This document shows, one piece after another, positions 7,377 to 15,511 of a DNA stretch of 21,555 nucleotides. The stretch is from positions 1 to 21,555 of the forward strand of contig DAIOHK010000039.1 of the NCBI GenBank assembly GCA_036744795.1, in the 5' to 3' direction. A model generated the notes under the pieces. The model saw only the letters and a program-made list of their open reading frames with translations. It did not search any database and had not been told where the DNA came from. How positions within the stretch are numbered: position 1 is the stretch's first letter; every line of letters starts with the position of its first letter. This stretch comes from UBA5486 sp036744795. Lineage in GTDB: Bacteria; Bacillota; UBA4882; UBA10575. A program made the position numbers and the translations under genes.

Positions 7377-8390
7377 TTAGAACTCCAGATTCAGTCCGGC
7401 TGAAACATTAGGTTGGTTACTAATAAAATCATAACCAGCAGTAAGATTCAATCCGTTTGGAGCCTCATATTCTACACTGGCTTCGAGCTCATCAACACTA
7501 GTTGTTTCAGTATTGAAGTTTCCTTCAAGTTTGGTGTCAAAGTCCATTCCAGCCAGATTCAAGGTACGGGCAACTGAGTAATCTATGGTCTTGCTGTAAT
7601 CAGCGTAATCACCAGTTACTTTAAAACCATATTTCTCAGCAGTAGCACCAACAGTGAAACCTTGACCTTGATCCAGATCGTCAGTATTCATATGAGCTGG
7701 AGCAAATCCTTCGGGAATGTTCTGGTAACCTGCCCGGAGTTCAACTGCCTCTATTAGCTGGTATTTTCCATCTACCCGGTAGGCTTGCTCACCCTGGTCA
7801 ATAGCGGCAAAAGCTCCTGACACTTCTACATCTTCGAGCGGATTAACCTTAGTCTCTACGGCGTAAGAAAGCTCTTCATTTGCTTTTACTAAGGTTCCTT
7901 GAGCTTCTACACCTTCGATCGGTTGCACTTTCAGGTAAGCACCTCTATCCAGATTACTATCTTGATTCCAAGAGTAGTATCCACCTAGAGTAACAGGGCC
8001 GACGTTTAATTGGTCCATGCTGATACCTGTGGTGTTAATCTCATTGGCAATATAATCAGAATAATTTACATCCATTCCACCAATCCTGGTAATAAACTCA
8101 GGAGTTCCCGGAAACAAAGCTCCTTCGGTTTCTAACCATAGATTATTGATACTAAGATTAGTTGGTACCCAAGGAAAAGTCTGTTCCATACCATCAAAGC
8201 GGATTCCAGCCTTTAAATTATTACCAAGGTTTGCGGTAAGTTCCATTTCGGAATTTCCTGAAAGGTTTTCTTCTTTATACTCAATCTCAGAAGAAATTTC
8301 CCCAGTAAAATCCATATCAGCTGCAAAAACAACAGGTGTAACAATGGCAAGCATTAATACTGCTACTAAACATGCTACGATTCGTTTCAT
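7377..8390 (-). CDS. Secreted beta-barrel protein, probable outer-membrane porin
   Basis: A protein of about 337 residues with a clear signal peptide (M-K-R, a hydrophobic core, cleavage after V-V-F-A). The mature part has no hydrophobic helices. It is a succession of short stretches with alternating polar and apolar residues separated by D/N/G-rich turns, as in transmembrane beta-strands. It ends N-L-E-F: a C-terminal Phe after an alternating strand is the signal read by the BAM assembly machinery. I do not recognise a named family, and no SLH or sugar-porin motif is visible. The start is either ATG 8390 or TTG 8393; AAGGAGG at nine and six bases respectively fits both. The nearby sugar ATPase hints at nutrient uptake, but that is inference. 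Confidence 0.72.
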   Translation of the reverse strand: MKRIVACLVAVLMLAIVTPVVFAADMDFTGEISSEIEYKEENLSGNSEMELTANLGNNLKAGIRFDGMEQTFPWVPTNLSINNLWLETEGALFPGTPEFITRIGGMDVNYSDYIANEINTTGISMDQLNVGPVTLGGYYSWNQDSNLDRGAYLKVQPIEGVEAQGTLVKANEELSYAVETKVNPLEDVEVSGAFAAIDQGEQAYRVDGKYQLIEAVELRAGYQNIPEGFAPAHMNTDDLDQGQGFTVGATAEKYGFKVTGDYADYSKTIDYSVARTLNLAGMDFDTKLEGNFNTETTSVDELEASVEYEAPNGLNLTAGYDFISNQPNVSAGLNLEF

Positions 8391-8577
8391 CAATTAGTTC
8401 CTCCTTAGGTTCTGTGAATTTTATTTGGTTTGATGCAAATATTTATCAAAAATATTGCTGTGATTAGAAAAGAGCTAATTGAGTTTTCATGTTTCCTCAA
8501 CTTATTCTTTTCCGGCTGTGATTAGTAGTATGATGAATTACTACTCCTTTGACCGTCCAATGCCTAAGTCGTTTTCA

Positions 8578-8586
8578 CCTCCTTTC
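8578..8586 (-). promoter_or_regulatory. Shine-Dalgarno-like site far upstream of the barrel gene
   Basis: GAAAGGAGG (minus strand), extending to AAAGGAGGTGA, is a near-perfect match to the 3' end of 16S rRNA. It lies about 190 bases before the barrel gene start, and no sensible ORF follows it (GTG there meets TAG after four codons). It resembles the STAB-SD known to stabilise the cry3Aa mRNA 5' end. Confidence 0.45.
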
Positions 8587-8657
8587 CATTGTCCGGTAGT
8601 TTAAGGTGTAGTAAACTTAAAAACTTTTTGCTAAAATCTAAAAAGTATTCTAGTAGA

Positions 8658-8702
8658 TATTGTGGTTAGTTTAAGCGTTAAGTTAATTATGCAATTCCTT
8701 AA
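8658..8702 (-). repeat. Dispersed repeat, copy D
   Basis: On the minus strand it begins TTAAGGAATTGCATAATT and ends CCACAATA, 40-45 bases in all. It lies upstream of the barrel gene, in the same orientation as that gene. Confidence 0.65.
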
Positions 8703-8884
8703 ATGATTATTTCAGTGTCCATTGTTATGACAAAGTTATTCTCTTTTTTCAACATAACTCCTGCTAAACCCATGTATGTATATCTTGCCACCTCTGGCAA
8801 GAATACTAAAAAGCATCCGTAAAAATCCATCCAGCAAACTACTTAGAAAATACTCTTAAATTATCTCTTATTATTCTTTGCCCA

Positions 8885-9097
8885 GCCAGGTCAGAATGTT
8901 GTTTCGCAATTGATATTGGATTTCTTCATTAGCATTCTTGGTGAAGCGGAGGCTAAATTGGGCCGAGCGACATGGAGGTCGCGAGCCGCTTATTGTCCAG
9001 GATGGACTATAAAGCGAATGCCTGAATTTCAGCCGGAGCTGAACCCTAGAATGCTTGAAGAAATCCATGTGAAACAGGAAACAACTTCTGGCCAGGC
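8885..9097. repeat. Highly structured ~213-bp palindromic element with three-hairpin head
   Basis: The outer arms 8885-8905 and 9078-9097 pair over 19 base pairs plus one U-G wobble, with one mismatch and one bulge. Next, 8917-8928 pairs with 9056-9067, and 8931-8938 with 9048-9055, all perfect, with a two-base bulge between. The head holds three hairpins: GCGAC/GTCGC (8967-8982), CGCTT/AAGCG with inner TCCA/TGGA (8987-9016), and TTCAGC-CGGA-GCTGAA (9028-9043). Base composition is visibly richer in G+C than the flanks. GCGGAGG occurs in the head (8946) and just after the right arm (9097). Reading frames of 65-67 codons cross it on both strands, a by-product of the symmetry. It lies 60 bases past the uvrC stop, so it may sit in the uvrC 3' UTR or be an independent dispersed element. 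The strand cannot be settled: the wobble fits plus-strand RNA, while a C(UCCG)G tetraloop would form only in minus-strand RNA. Confidence 0.7.
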
Positions 9098-9157
9098 GGA
9101 GGTTAGTACTTAATTTTTCATTATTTCGTGTGCGCGGGCATTAGCCGGCGTGAGCGA

Positions 9158-10999
9158 CTACTTAATCTCTTCCAATCCTTCTAATACTGCCTGAGCTGCA
9201 GTTTTAGTCATCCCTTCAACTAAAAGAAGTTCTTCCATGCTTGCCTCTCTAATCTTTTTTATAGAGCCAAATTTATTTAATAAGGCTTTTTTTCGTTTAG
9301 GACCAATCCCTTTGATCCGGTCTAAAGCTGAAACTGAAACTTTTTTTTCACGAAGAGTACGATGGTAAGTTAAAGCAAAACGGTGAGCTTCATCTCTAAT
9401 ATGTTGCAGCAAATGAAGAGCCTGATCTTCACGGTCTAAACGGAGAGGATTTGGTTTTCCTAAAAGGAAAATCTCCTCCTCTTTTTCAGCCAAACTGATG
9501 AGTGGCAGTTCCAAAAAACCTAATTCCTCTAAAACCTCTTTCACCGCATTTAATTGTCCTTTACCTCCATCAATGATCAGAAGATCCGGAAAGGGGAGAA
9601 AGCCTGGGTTTAACTGCCTTTCTTCCTCTTCCTTTATTCCTCGTTTGAATCTTCTCCTAACCGCTTCTTTTAAAGAAGCATAATCATCATTCCCTGTTAC
9701 TCCATGAATTTTAAATCTACGATAAGCCTCCGGGCAGGGGCGTCCCTGCTCAAAGACTACCATAGCAGCAACTGGTTCCTCCCCCTGTAGATGAGAGATA
9801 TCAAATGCTTCCAGTCTTCGTGGTATTTTAGGCAAAGAAAGGATCTTGCTTAAACTCTCCAGCACCATTTCCGCTTTTTCTTTCTCTATTCGCCTCTGAC
9901 TTATTTCTCTATCAAGAAGGATACTGGCATTTTTTTCCGCCATCCGGAGAAGCTGAGCTTTTTCACCTCTTTTGGGGTTAATCAAATATATTCTTTGCCC
10001 GCTTTGGGCTTCCAACCACTTTTCAATCGCCTCTCCATCTGATAAGGGAAAAGGAATGATAATCTCTTTGGGGATATAGCTTTGTTCATCATAGTACTGG
10101 AGAAGAAAACTCCGGAAAAACTCCTCTGGTTCTGCACAGACTTCTGCCGAAAAGAAAAAGCTTTCTTTGCCAATGAGTTTCCCGCGACGAATCTGAAGAA
10201 GTTGTACTAATCCCCCTTCTTCCTTAGCAACTAAACCAAAGACATCCCTGTTTTTTAAGGTTGGTGAAACTACAACCTGTTGCTCTGTAATCTTATGGAG
10301 AGCCCTTAATTTGTCCCGGGCTAATGCAGCTTTTTCGTATTCTCGCCTTTTGGCGGTTTCTTCCATTTCACGGTATAATGCTGCCTCTAGTTCCTCTGAA
10401 TGACCCTCCATCAAATAACAGAATTCCCGAATAACCTGGCGGTATTGCCCAGGATCAACCTTTCCGGAACAAGGACCTAAACACCTGCCAATATGAAAAT
10501 TGAGACAGGGTCGCCGCGTTTCTCCCTCTTTTAACGCTTTTTTACAGGTTCTAATTGGAAATAACCTCCGGAATAAGCGAAAAAGCTCTTTTAATCCTCC
10601 AATTTCAGTAAAAGGGCCATAATAACGTGCGCCATCTTTTTGTGGACGCCGAACTATATAGATCCGTGGAAAATCTTCCTGCCACGTGAGTTTCAACCAT
10701 GGATACTGTTTATCATCACGTAATCTTACATTGTATTTTGGGCGGTGTTCTTTGATCAAATTACACTCTAAGGCTAAAGCCTCTACCTCTGACGAGGTGG
10801 TAATAAAATCAATCCAAGCTACTTGTTCCACCATCCGGGCAATCCGAGGTGAAAGATTAGAAGAAGGCCGAAAGTAAGACTGTACCCTTTGGCGTAGGGA
10901 AACTGCTTTTCCTACATATATTACTTTTTCTTCCTTGTTTTTCATGAGATAAACCCCGGGAGTTTTAGGGATCAACCCGAGTTCCTCTTTTTTTACCAT
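9158..10999 (-). CDS. uvrC: Excinuclease ABC subunit C
   Basis: A 613-residue, full-length UvrC, the nuclease of nucleotide excision repair that cuts on both sides of a lesion after UvrA/UvrB loading. The N-terminal GIY-YIG domain is clear: P-G-V-Y-L-M (14-19) and V-I-Y-V-G-K-A (26-32), then the L-R-Q-R-V and E-A-L-A-L-E-C-N-L-I-K segments. C-L-N-F-H-I-G-R-C-L-G-P-C (about 165-177) is the cysteine cluster. The UvrB-binding UVR motif lies around 200-235 (Y-E-K-A-A-L-A-R-D). The RNase H-like second nuclease domain has D-I-S-H-L-Q-G and L-L-I-I-D-G-G-K-G-Q-L. The C-terminus has tandem helix-hairpin-helix motifs (I-K-G-I-G-P-K-R-K). Start ATG 10999-10997 has AAGGGGGG eight bases upstream. It is a single gene, divergent from the transporter. 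Confidence 0.98.
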   Translation of the reverse strand: MVKKEELGLIPKTPGVYLMKNKEEKVIYVGKAVSLRQRVQSYFRPSSNLSPRIARMVEQVAWIDFITTSSEVEALALECNLIKEHRPKYNVRLRDDKQYPWLKLTWQEDFPRIYIVRRPQKDGARYYGPFTEIGGLKELFRLFRRLFPIRTCKKALKEGETRRPCLNFHIGRCLGPCSGKVDPGQYRQVIREFCYLMEGHSEELEAALYREMEETAKRREYEKAALARDKLRALHKITEQQVVVSPTLKNRDVFGLVAKEEGGLVQLLQIRRGKLIGKESFFFSAEVCAEPEEFFRSFLLQYYDEQSYIPKEIIIPFPLSDGEAIEKWLEAQSGQRIYLINPKRGEKAQLLRMAEKNASILLDREISQRRIEKEKAEMVLESLSKILSLPKIPRRLEAFDISHLQGEEPVAAMVVFEQGRPCPEAYRRFKIHGVTGNDDYASLKEAVRRRFKRGIKEEEERQLNPGFLPFPDLLIIDGGKGQLNAVKEVLEELGFLELPLISLAEKEEEIFLLGKPNPLRLDREDQALHLLQHIRDEAHRFALTYHRTLREKKVSVSALDRIKGIGPKRKKALLNKFGSIKKIREASMEELLLVEGMTKTAAQAVLEGLEEIK

Positions 11000-11161
11000 T
11001 GGGCTTCCCCCCCTTTATTAATTTCCTTAACATATATATTACACTAATAACATCAAATCTTTCTACAAATATGAAAGGAAAAATCGGTTTTAACTGGAAC
11101 TTTAAATGTAGAATCTTAGTTTAATATTTTTCACCTAAAATTTTAGCAAGGGATGATGAAA

Positions 11162-12124
11162 ATGACGTCATTAAAGAATCTCAACTCATTCTTACAAAAG
11201 CGAATGTATCTAGTCATACTTACTGGTATCATCTGTGGTTTAATCTTTTCGCCCTGGTTACTCTCTGGTAAGCCCGCTGTTCCCTGGGTTTTTGCCTTTA
11301 TGACCCTTACTTTGGCTCTGGGAACCGGAATTAAAGACTTAAAAGGAGTTCTCCAGTTTCCCCTACCTTTGTTACTTACCCTTTTTTGCATGCATGGAAT
11401 CTCTCCACTCTTTTCCTATACTTTAGGGAAAATCGCCTATGGAAGTGATTCTCTACTCACAGCCGGTCTGGTTCTAACTGCAGCAATTCCTGTAGGAGTA
11501 ACCTCCGTTATCTGGGTTGGTTTAGCCGGTGGCAATATTCCTTTAGCTCTTACTAATGTAACTGTAGATTCTCTTCTTAGCCCGATTATGGTTCCCATGA
11601 TCGTTTCACTTTTTTTAGGAAAGTCGGTCTCATTTGATGCCCAAAGTATGTTTTATGGTTTATTTCAAATGATTGTTCTTCCTACTTTACTTGGGGTAGC
11701 CATCCATGATTTAGGCGGGGAGAAAGTAGCTAAGATGGACCGATGGTGGCTGGGTCTCATCTCAAAAATAGGGCTGTCTTTTGTAGTAGGGGTAAATGTT
11801 GCTACCTCCAAAGAATACCTGTATACCGCCGGGCCACGTATCTTAACCTTGTTCTTCGTCTTACTTGTGATGATTTCCTTTAATTTTGCCCTGGGCTATA
11901 TAGCCGCCCGCTTTGCTAAATATCCCCGGGAATTGGTTAGGACTTTACTTTTTCAAGTAGGGCTTAGAAACATCAGTGCCGGAATAGTTATTGCTTTAAA
12001 TTATTTTCCACCTGCTGCTGCTCTTCCCTGTGTCGTAGCCTTACTTATTCAGCAGCCCTCAGCTAGTATTATTCTCCATTTCTTAGAAAAGCGAACGGCT
12101 ACCGCTGCGGTAGCTAAAAGCTAA
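11162..12124 (+). CDS. Bile acid:sodium symporter (BASS) family transporter
   Basis: An integral membrane protein of about 320 residues with eight to ten hydrophobic segments. The family signature is clear in A-A-I-P-V-G-V-T-S-V-I-W-V-G-L-A-G-G-N (about 120-138) and in the late Q-V-G-L-R-N-I-S-A-G-I segment, which correspond to the two sodium-binding crossover regions. BASS proteins carry organic anions such as keto acids, pantoate or sulfonates with sodium; the substrate here cannot be told. Three in-frame ATGs lie at 11153, 11156 and 11162. I prefer 11162, because AAGGG ends nine bases before it. It is transcribed alone and followed by a very strong terminator. Confidence 0.85.
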   Translation: MTSLKNLNSFLQKRMYLVILTGIICGLIFSPWLLSGKPAVPWVFAFMTLTLALGTGIKDLKGVLQFPLPLLLTLFCMHGISPLFSYTLGKIAYGSDSLLTAGLVLTAAIPVGVTSVIWVGLAGGNIPLALTNVTVDSLLSPIMVPMIVSLFLGKSVSFDAQSMFYGLFQMIVLPTLLGVAIHDLGGEKVAKMDRWWLGLISKIGLSFVVGVNVATSKEYLYTAGPRILTLFFVLLVMISFNFALGYIAARFAKYPRELVRTLLFQVGLRNISAGIVIALNYFPPAAALPCVVALLIQQPSASIILHFLEKRTATAAVAKS

Positions 12125-12454
12125 CAACTATTCTAATTAAAGGGGTGCCTTCAGAAATCCGACTATTTACTTGAATTATAGTCAAACATGTCAAATGGAT
12201 ACCGGAGGTATTTATACAATTCTTATATAAAGTGAAAAGTGGCCTACTGTTTTACAGTTCAAAACAGTAGGCCACTAGTTTTTTAAAAACACAAAGTAAT
12301 CACATAAAGCCTTTAAGACGTTTTAAAACATACATCTTGATTTTCTTTCAATGTTAAAGCAAAGCAATACAAATGTGCTTTCGTCTCTATCTTTCATCGC
12401 TCGAGGATAAAGAAGTCTTCGAAGCTAGTTCCGGAGAAATGTAGATCATTAACT
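12125..12454. other. Non-coding stretch after the BASS gene
   Basis: No gene. It holds TATTCTAATTAAAGGGGTG (12129-12147), TGAATTATAGTCAA (12172-12185) and ATACAATTCTTATATAA near 12214, all pieces shared with the repeat-bearing regions at 5.2-7.3 kb, then a strong terminator at 12238. From 12285 to 12454 I see only a weak hairpin near 12400-12424. Confidence 0.55.
12238..12284 (+). terminator. Strong terminator after the BASS gene
   Basis: AGTGGCCTACTGTTTT (12238-12253) pairs perfectly over 16 bp with AAAACAGTAGGCCACT (12261-12276), followed by AGTTTTTT. The left flank is A-rich, so it may also stop transcription arriving on the minus strand. Confidence 0.93.
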
Positions 12455-12685
12455 TTAGCTTGGTATCAATTCCTCTAAGTAATACTCCAAGACCCCATCC
12501 CGATACAGAAAGAGTTTCATGCTATATCCGGAAAAAGAAGTGAATTTATATACTCTAATCTCTCTTCCTGCTTCCAATAGATGCAACCTTCCTGTTTCAT
12601 TCAGATAATGAAAAAGTTCTTGCCGTTCACTCGGTTTATTATTCTGTAGATAATCCAATATTTCTTTCAGCTTAATATCCTCCAC
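12455..12685 (-). CDS. Small protein of unknown function (76 aa)
   Basis: I do not recognise this protein. It would be 76 residues: a charged, helix-prone first half (I-L-D-Y-L-Q-N-N, R-Q-E-L-F-H-Y-L-N) and a second half with aromatic, strand-like segments (I-R-V-Y-K-F, M-K-L-F-L-Y, L-E-Y-Y-L-E-E-L). No signal peptide or membrane segment is visible. Support for a real gene is a good promoter on the same strand about 75 bases upstream. Against it, the GTG start (12685-12683) has only a weak AAAGA ribosome site, and a GGAGG sits just inside the frame without a standard start codon after it. It lies alone between a terminator and the HD-GYP gene. Confidence 0.5.
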   Translation of the reverse strand: MEDIKLKEILDYLQNNKPSERQELFHYLNETGRLHLLEAGREIRVYKFTSFSGYSMKLFLYRDGVLEYYLEELIPS

Positions 12686-12762
12686 TCTTTAAAAGCGAAA
12701 GCTTGAATTATGATTTTTTCCCTCTTTTCCACTCAAATGTAACATAATGGAGCTGCTTCCTT

Positions 12763-12791
12763 TTTATATTATAAATTCGTTAGTGTGTCAA
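12763..12791 (-). promoter_or_regulatory. SigA-type promoter upstream of the 76-aa ORF
   Basis: On the minus strand, TTGACA (12791-12786) and TATAAA (12768-12763) are separated by exactly 17 bases, inside an A/T-rich stretch. Confidence 0.6.
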
Positions 12792-12848
12792 GGAGCTAAT
12801 ACTGGTTCAAAATGGATTTAAATAACATTATTTCTGATTTTCTCTGTT

Positions 12849-13874
12849 TTATGACAACCTTCTTTCAATTTTAATTAAAAAATTAGGCAGCAAATTAATT
12901 TTTTCTCCTTTCTTGTTTCCACTAACTAGTTCGATGGTCGTTTCTTTTGCTGTAACATTTACTACTACCGCTTTCTGCTGATTGGTTAGCAACACCATAC
13001 TACCAATCGGATACAGTGCAACCGAAATCGGCAGAGCAGAAAGTACCATGTGGTCATAATGAGTTGGATTATTTACTAATTCCTTAATCACCTCATGACT
13101 CCATAAATTTTTCCGGTATCCCTTTCCTGAAATCATAGCATCATAAGTATCTGCTATTGCTGTAATCTTTGCAAATAAATGAATCTCATCCCCCTCAAGA
13201 GCTCGCGGATACCCTGAACCATCCTCACGTTCGTGATGTTGATAGGCTATATGAGCTGATAACAGGTTAATCTCCGGAATTGCTCTTAACAGATTAAAAC
13301 CATACTGCGGATGATTGATCATCTGTTGAGTAAACTGATCAGAGAATTCTTTTGATTTACCCATAATAGGAGCAATAAAAACCTTTCCAATATCATGGAG
13401 TAGTGCTCCTACCGCCAGGTCCTTAAGTTTGCTTCGATCCAAACCCAAAACTTTACCGATGATAGTGGAAATAATACAGACATTCACAGAGTGTAAATAT
13501 ATGTAATTATCATCATTTTTTTGATCGATAATATTAAAAGGAATATTATTCCCGATTATTTCATCAACAATAATTTCAGCGATCTCCAATACTAAAGCAA
13601 AGCACAGATAGTAGTGTTTAGCCACATTGAAGAATACCTCCCGGACTACTTGAATGGTTTCAGCATAGGTTAAATCACTGACTGGACAGGAAAACTCAAC
13701 ATCCTCCACTGTTTTTGCAACATAGAGATGTGAAAATTTCATCTCTTGTAATCTTTGGAGATAAGTCCCGGTAAGTCTTACTCCTTTAGCAAGCAAGATT
13801 CGCCCATCATTACCAAAAAGATCTCTAGCAAGTAAGATACCCTCAGGTATTTCCTTAATCGGCAGGTACCGCAT
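12849..13874 (-). CDS. HD-GYP domain phosphohydrolase (probable c-di-GMP phosphodiesterase)
   Basis: A 341-residue cytoplasmic protein. Residues 1-55 form an N-terminal segment common in HD-GYP proteins (L-A-K-G-V-x-L-T). The HD-GYP domain (about 120-275) keeps its metal ligands: His128, H-D-I-G-K at 160-164, His188, H-H-E at 213-215 and D-G-S-G-Y-P at 218-223. This set is typical of enzymes that hydrolyse cyclic di-GMP, so it probably lowers c-di-GMP. No receiver, PAS or membrane sensor domain is attached. The last ~65 residues look like a small beta-rich C-terminal domain seen in Firmicutes HD-GYP proteins. Start ATG 13874-13872 has AGGAG upstream. It is divergent from tldD. Confidence 0.93.
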   Translation of the reverse strand: MRYLPIKEIPEGILLARDLFGNDGRILLAKGVRLTGTYLQRLQEMKFSHLYVAKTVEDVEFSCPVSDLTYAETIQVVREVFFNVAKHYYLCFALVLEIAEIIVDEIIGNNIPFNIIDQKNDDNYIYLHSVNVCIISTIIGKVLGLDRSKLKDLAVGALLHDIGKVFIAPIMGKSKEFSDQFTQQMINHPQYGFNLLRAIPEINLLSAHIAYQHHEREDGSGYPRALEGDEIHLFAKITAIADTYDAMISGKGYRKNLWSHEVIKELVNNPTHYDHMVLSALPISVALYPIGSMVLLTNQQKAVVVNVTAKETTIELVSGNKKGEKINLLPNFLIKIERRLS

Positions 13875-14012
13875 TAATTAGTCTCCTATCATTACTTCAA
13901 TACTTTACTTTAGAATATTTTATATTGGGGAAAATGGGTTGCTTTATTAATTATTTTATCGACACTTTTTAATTAAAGATTGAGAGTTGTTTTTTTAAGA
14001 GCACCACACAGA

Positions 14013-14041
14013 TTGGTGAAGATCGCAATTTGTGGTATAAT
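14013..14041 (+). promoter_or_regulatory. Promoter of the tldD-tldE-ogt unit
   Basis: TTGGTG (14013-14018), 17 bases, TATAAT (14036-14041), with TGG just before the -10 as in extended -10 promoters. It lies about 90 bases before the tldD start. Confidence 0.75.
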
Positions 14042-14129
14042 TTTTTTATGTGAAGGAATTGCCTCTTATTTTTCTACTTATTTTCTGATTTTTGGACAAG
14101 AAAACAAAGTCAATAAGGAGGTTTTACTA

Positions 14130-15509
14130 ATGGATAGAATTGATCTGTCAGAATATACCTGTTTATTTTCCGGATATACCGAATTACGAATCCAGGAGAA
14201 CAAAAGTTTAGCCATTGCTTTCTTAAAAGGAAATAATGTTACCAACGTAAAATCAGCCTCTAGTGGCGTCTCTGCTCGTGTATATAAAAATGGTGCTTGG
14301 GGGTTTGCTTCCAACTCACAAAGGACTGATGAAGCCATTAGGTTTGTTATTGATTCAGCCACTAAAAACGCCCTCTTTTTAGATTCCCGAGAACAAAAGA
14401 TGATAAACCACTTTCCCGCTACCAGTTACTCTTCAACAAATGACTTTTCTACCTTGAAACCTCAATTAAGTCAGGGTCAATTGAGCGATTTTCTTAAGGA
14501 GATTGATGAGTATATTCTTAAAAAATATTCAGAACTTTCTAGCCGCTCCGTCTCTCTTAATTGTTTAAAAATGGAGAAAAACCTGATTACCGCTGATGGT
14601 TCTTATGCTTACTCAATGGTTCCTCTTAGTCGTATCGCCATTAACCTTACTATTGAAAAGGATGGTGAGCCGGTTAATTTGGGACAGCTTTATGGAGGGC
14701 TAGGAGAATTTGAAGATCAATTCACCTCTCCATCTTCCTTTTTTCCCAAGATTGATCAGTTATACGAACACTTGATGCGAAAGAAGGAAGGAGTTTTTGC
14801 CGAAGCTGGCCAGAAAACTTGTATCCTCTCAGCGGAATTAGCTGGAATTCTAGCTCATGAAGCTATTGGTCATACTACTGAAGCAGACTTAGTATTAGGC
14901 GGTTCTATCGCCAGCAAATACCTTAATAAATCAATCGCTAGTCCCTTTATCACGCTGGTTGATTTTGCTCACACCGCCTTTGGTAAAACCTGTCCGGTTC
15001 CTGTTTATGTTGATGATGAAGGAACAAAGGCAGAGGATAGCGTAATTATTGAAAAAGGTATTTTAAAAAGTTATTTGCATAATAAGGAGAGTGCCCATCA
15101 CTTTAATGTAGAACCGACCGGAAATGCACGAGCCTACCGTTTTTCTGATGAACCCTTAATCCGCATGCGAAATACAGCCATTCTCCCGGGACATAATCAC
15201 TTGGAAGAGATGATCGCTTCAATTGATGATGGTTATTACTTACTTCAGACTAATAATGGGCAGGCTGACTCTACAAGTGAGTTTATGTTTGGAGTCACTT
15301 TAGGGTATGAAATTAAAAAAGGCAAGTTAGGAAAAGCCATCAAGGATACTACTATTTCCGGTGTTGCTGTTAATGTCTTAAAAACCGTAGATATGGTTTC
15401 CAAAGAATTTAAATGGCTCTCCGGAGGAATGTGTGGTAAAAAACAATTAATACCAGTTGGTTTAGGCGGCCCTGCGATCAAATGTCAAATAAAGATCGGA
15501 GGTAGATAA
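14130..15509 (+). CDS. tldD: TldD metalloprotease subunit
   Basis: A 459-residue protein of the TldD/PmbA family. L-A-H-E-A-I-G-H-T-T-E-A-D (HExxxH) supplies the zinc ligands and catalytic Glu; G-G-M-C-G-K near the C-terminus is the other conserved metal-site region. With TldE it forms a heterodimeric protease that degrades unfolded peptides and, in Enterobacteria, matures microcins and helps destroy the CcdA antitoxin. I start at ATG 14130, because AAGGAGG lies eight bases upstream. The frame is open back to 13980, but that stretch contains the promoter and is not translated. The tldE gene follows after two bases, so the two are translationally linked. No obvious modified-peptide substrate is encoded nearby. 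Confidence 0.95.
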   Translation: MDRIDLSEYTCLFSGYTELRIQENKSLAIAFLKGNNVTNVKSASSGVSARVYKNGAWGFASNSQRTDEAIRFVIDSATKNALFLDSREQKMINHFPATSYSSTNDFSTLKPQLSQGQLSDFLKEIDEYILKKYSELSSRSVSLNCLKMEKNLITADGSYAYSMVPLSRIAINLTIEKDGEPVNLGQLYGGLGEFEDQFTSPSSFFPKIDQLYEHLMRKKEGVFAEAGQKTCILSAELAGILAHEAIGHTTEADLVLGGSIASKYLNKSIASPFITLVDFAHTAFGKTCPVPVYVDDEGTKAEDSVIIEKGILKSYLHNKESAHHFNVEPTGNARAYRFSDEPLIRMRNTAILPGHNHLEEMIASIDDGYYLLQTNNGQADSTSEFMFGVTLGYEIKKGKLGKAIKDTTISGVAVNVLKTVDMVSKEFKWLSGGMCGKKQLIPVGLGGPAIKCQIKIGGR

Positions 15510-15511
15510 AA

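Larger units (their letters stand above)
8391..8884. other. Leader and upstream region of the barrel gene
   Basis: About 490 bases without a gene. On the minus strand it contains repeat copy D (8702-8658), a free-standing Shine-Dalgarno-like site (8586-8578) and a small AGTAGT/ACTACT hairpin near 8525-8550. GCTGTGATTAG occurs twice, near 8457 and 8515. A short TCTTGCC/GGCAAGA hairpin sits at 8783-8802. A weak promoter-like pair (TTAAAC, 16 bases, TAGAAT, minus strand) lies at the end of copy D. Confidence 0.5.

Noticed and set aside
5217..8702. CRISPR array
   Set aside because: The repeats are irregularly spaced, occur in both orientations and have no uniform spacers.
8885..9097. tRNA-like molecule (three hairpins on a stem)
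   Set aside because: The stem is far too long, and no T-loop (GTTCRA) or anticodon-arm pattern is present.
8871..9113. Frames of 65 and 67 codons on opposite strands
   Set aside because: Both cross the self-complementary element; frames on both strands are expected from the symmetry, and neither has a family match or a ribosome site.
13980..14129. N-terminal extension of TldD
   Set aside because: It overlaps a good promoter, and a strong ribosome site at 14115-14121 sets the start at 14130.
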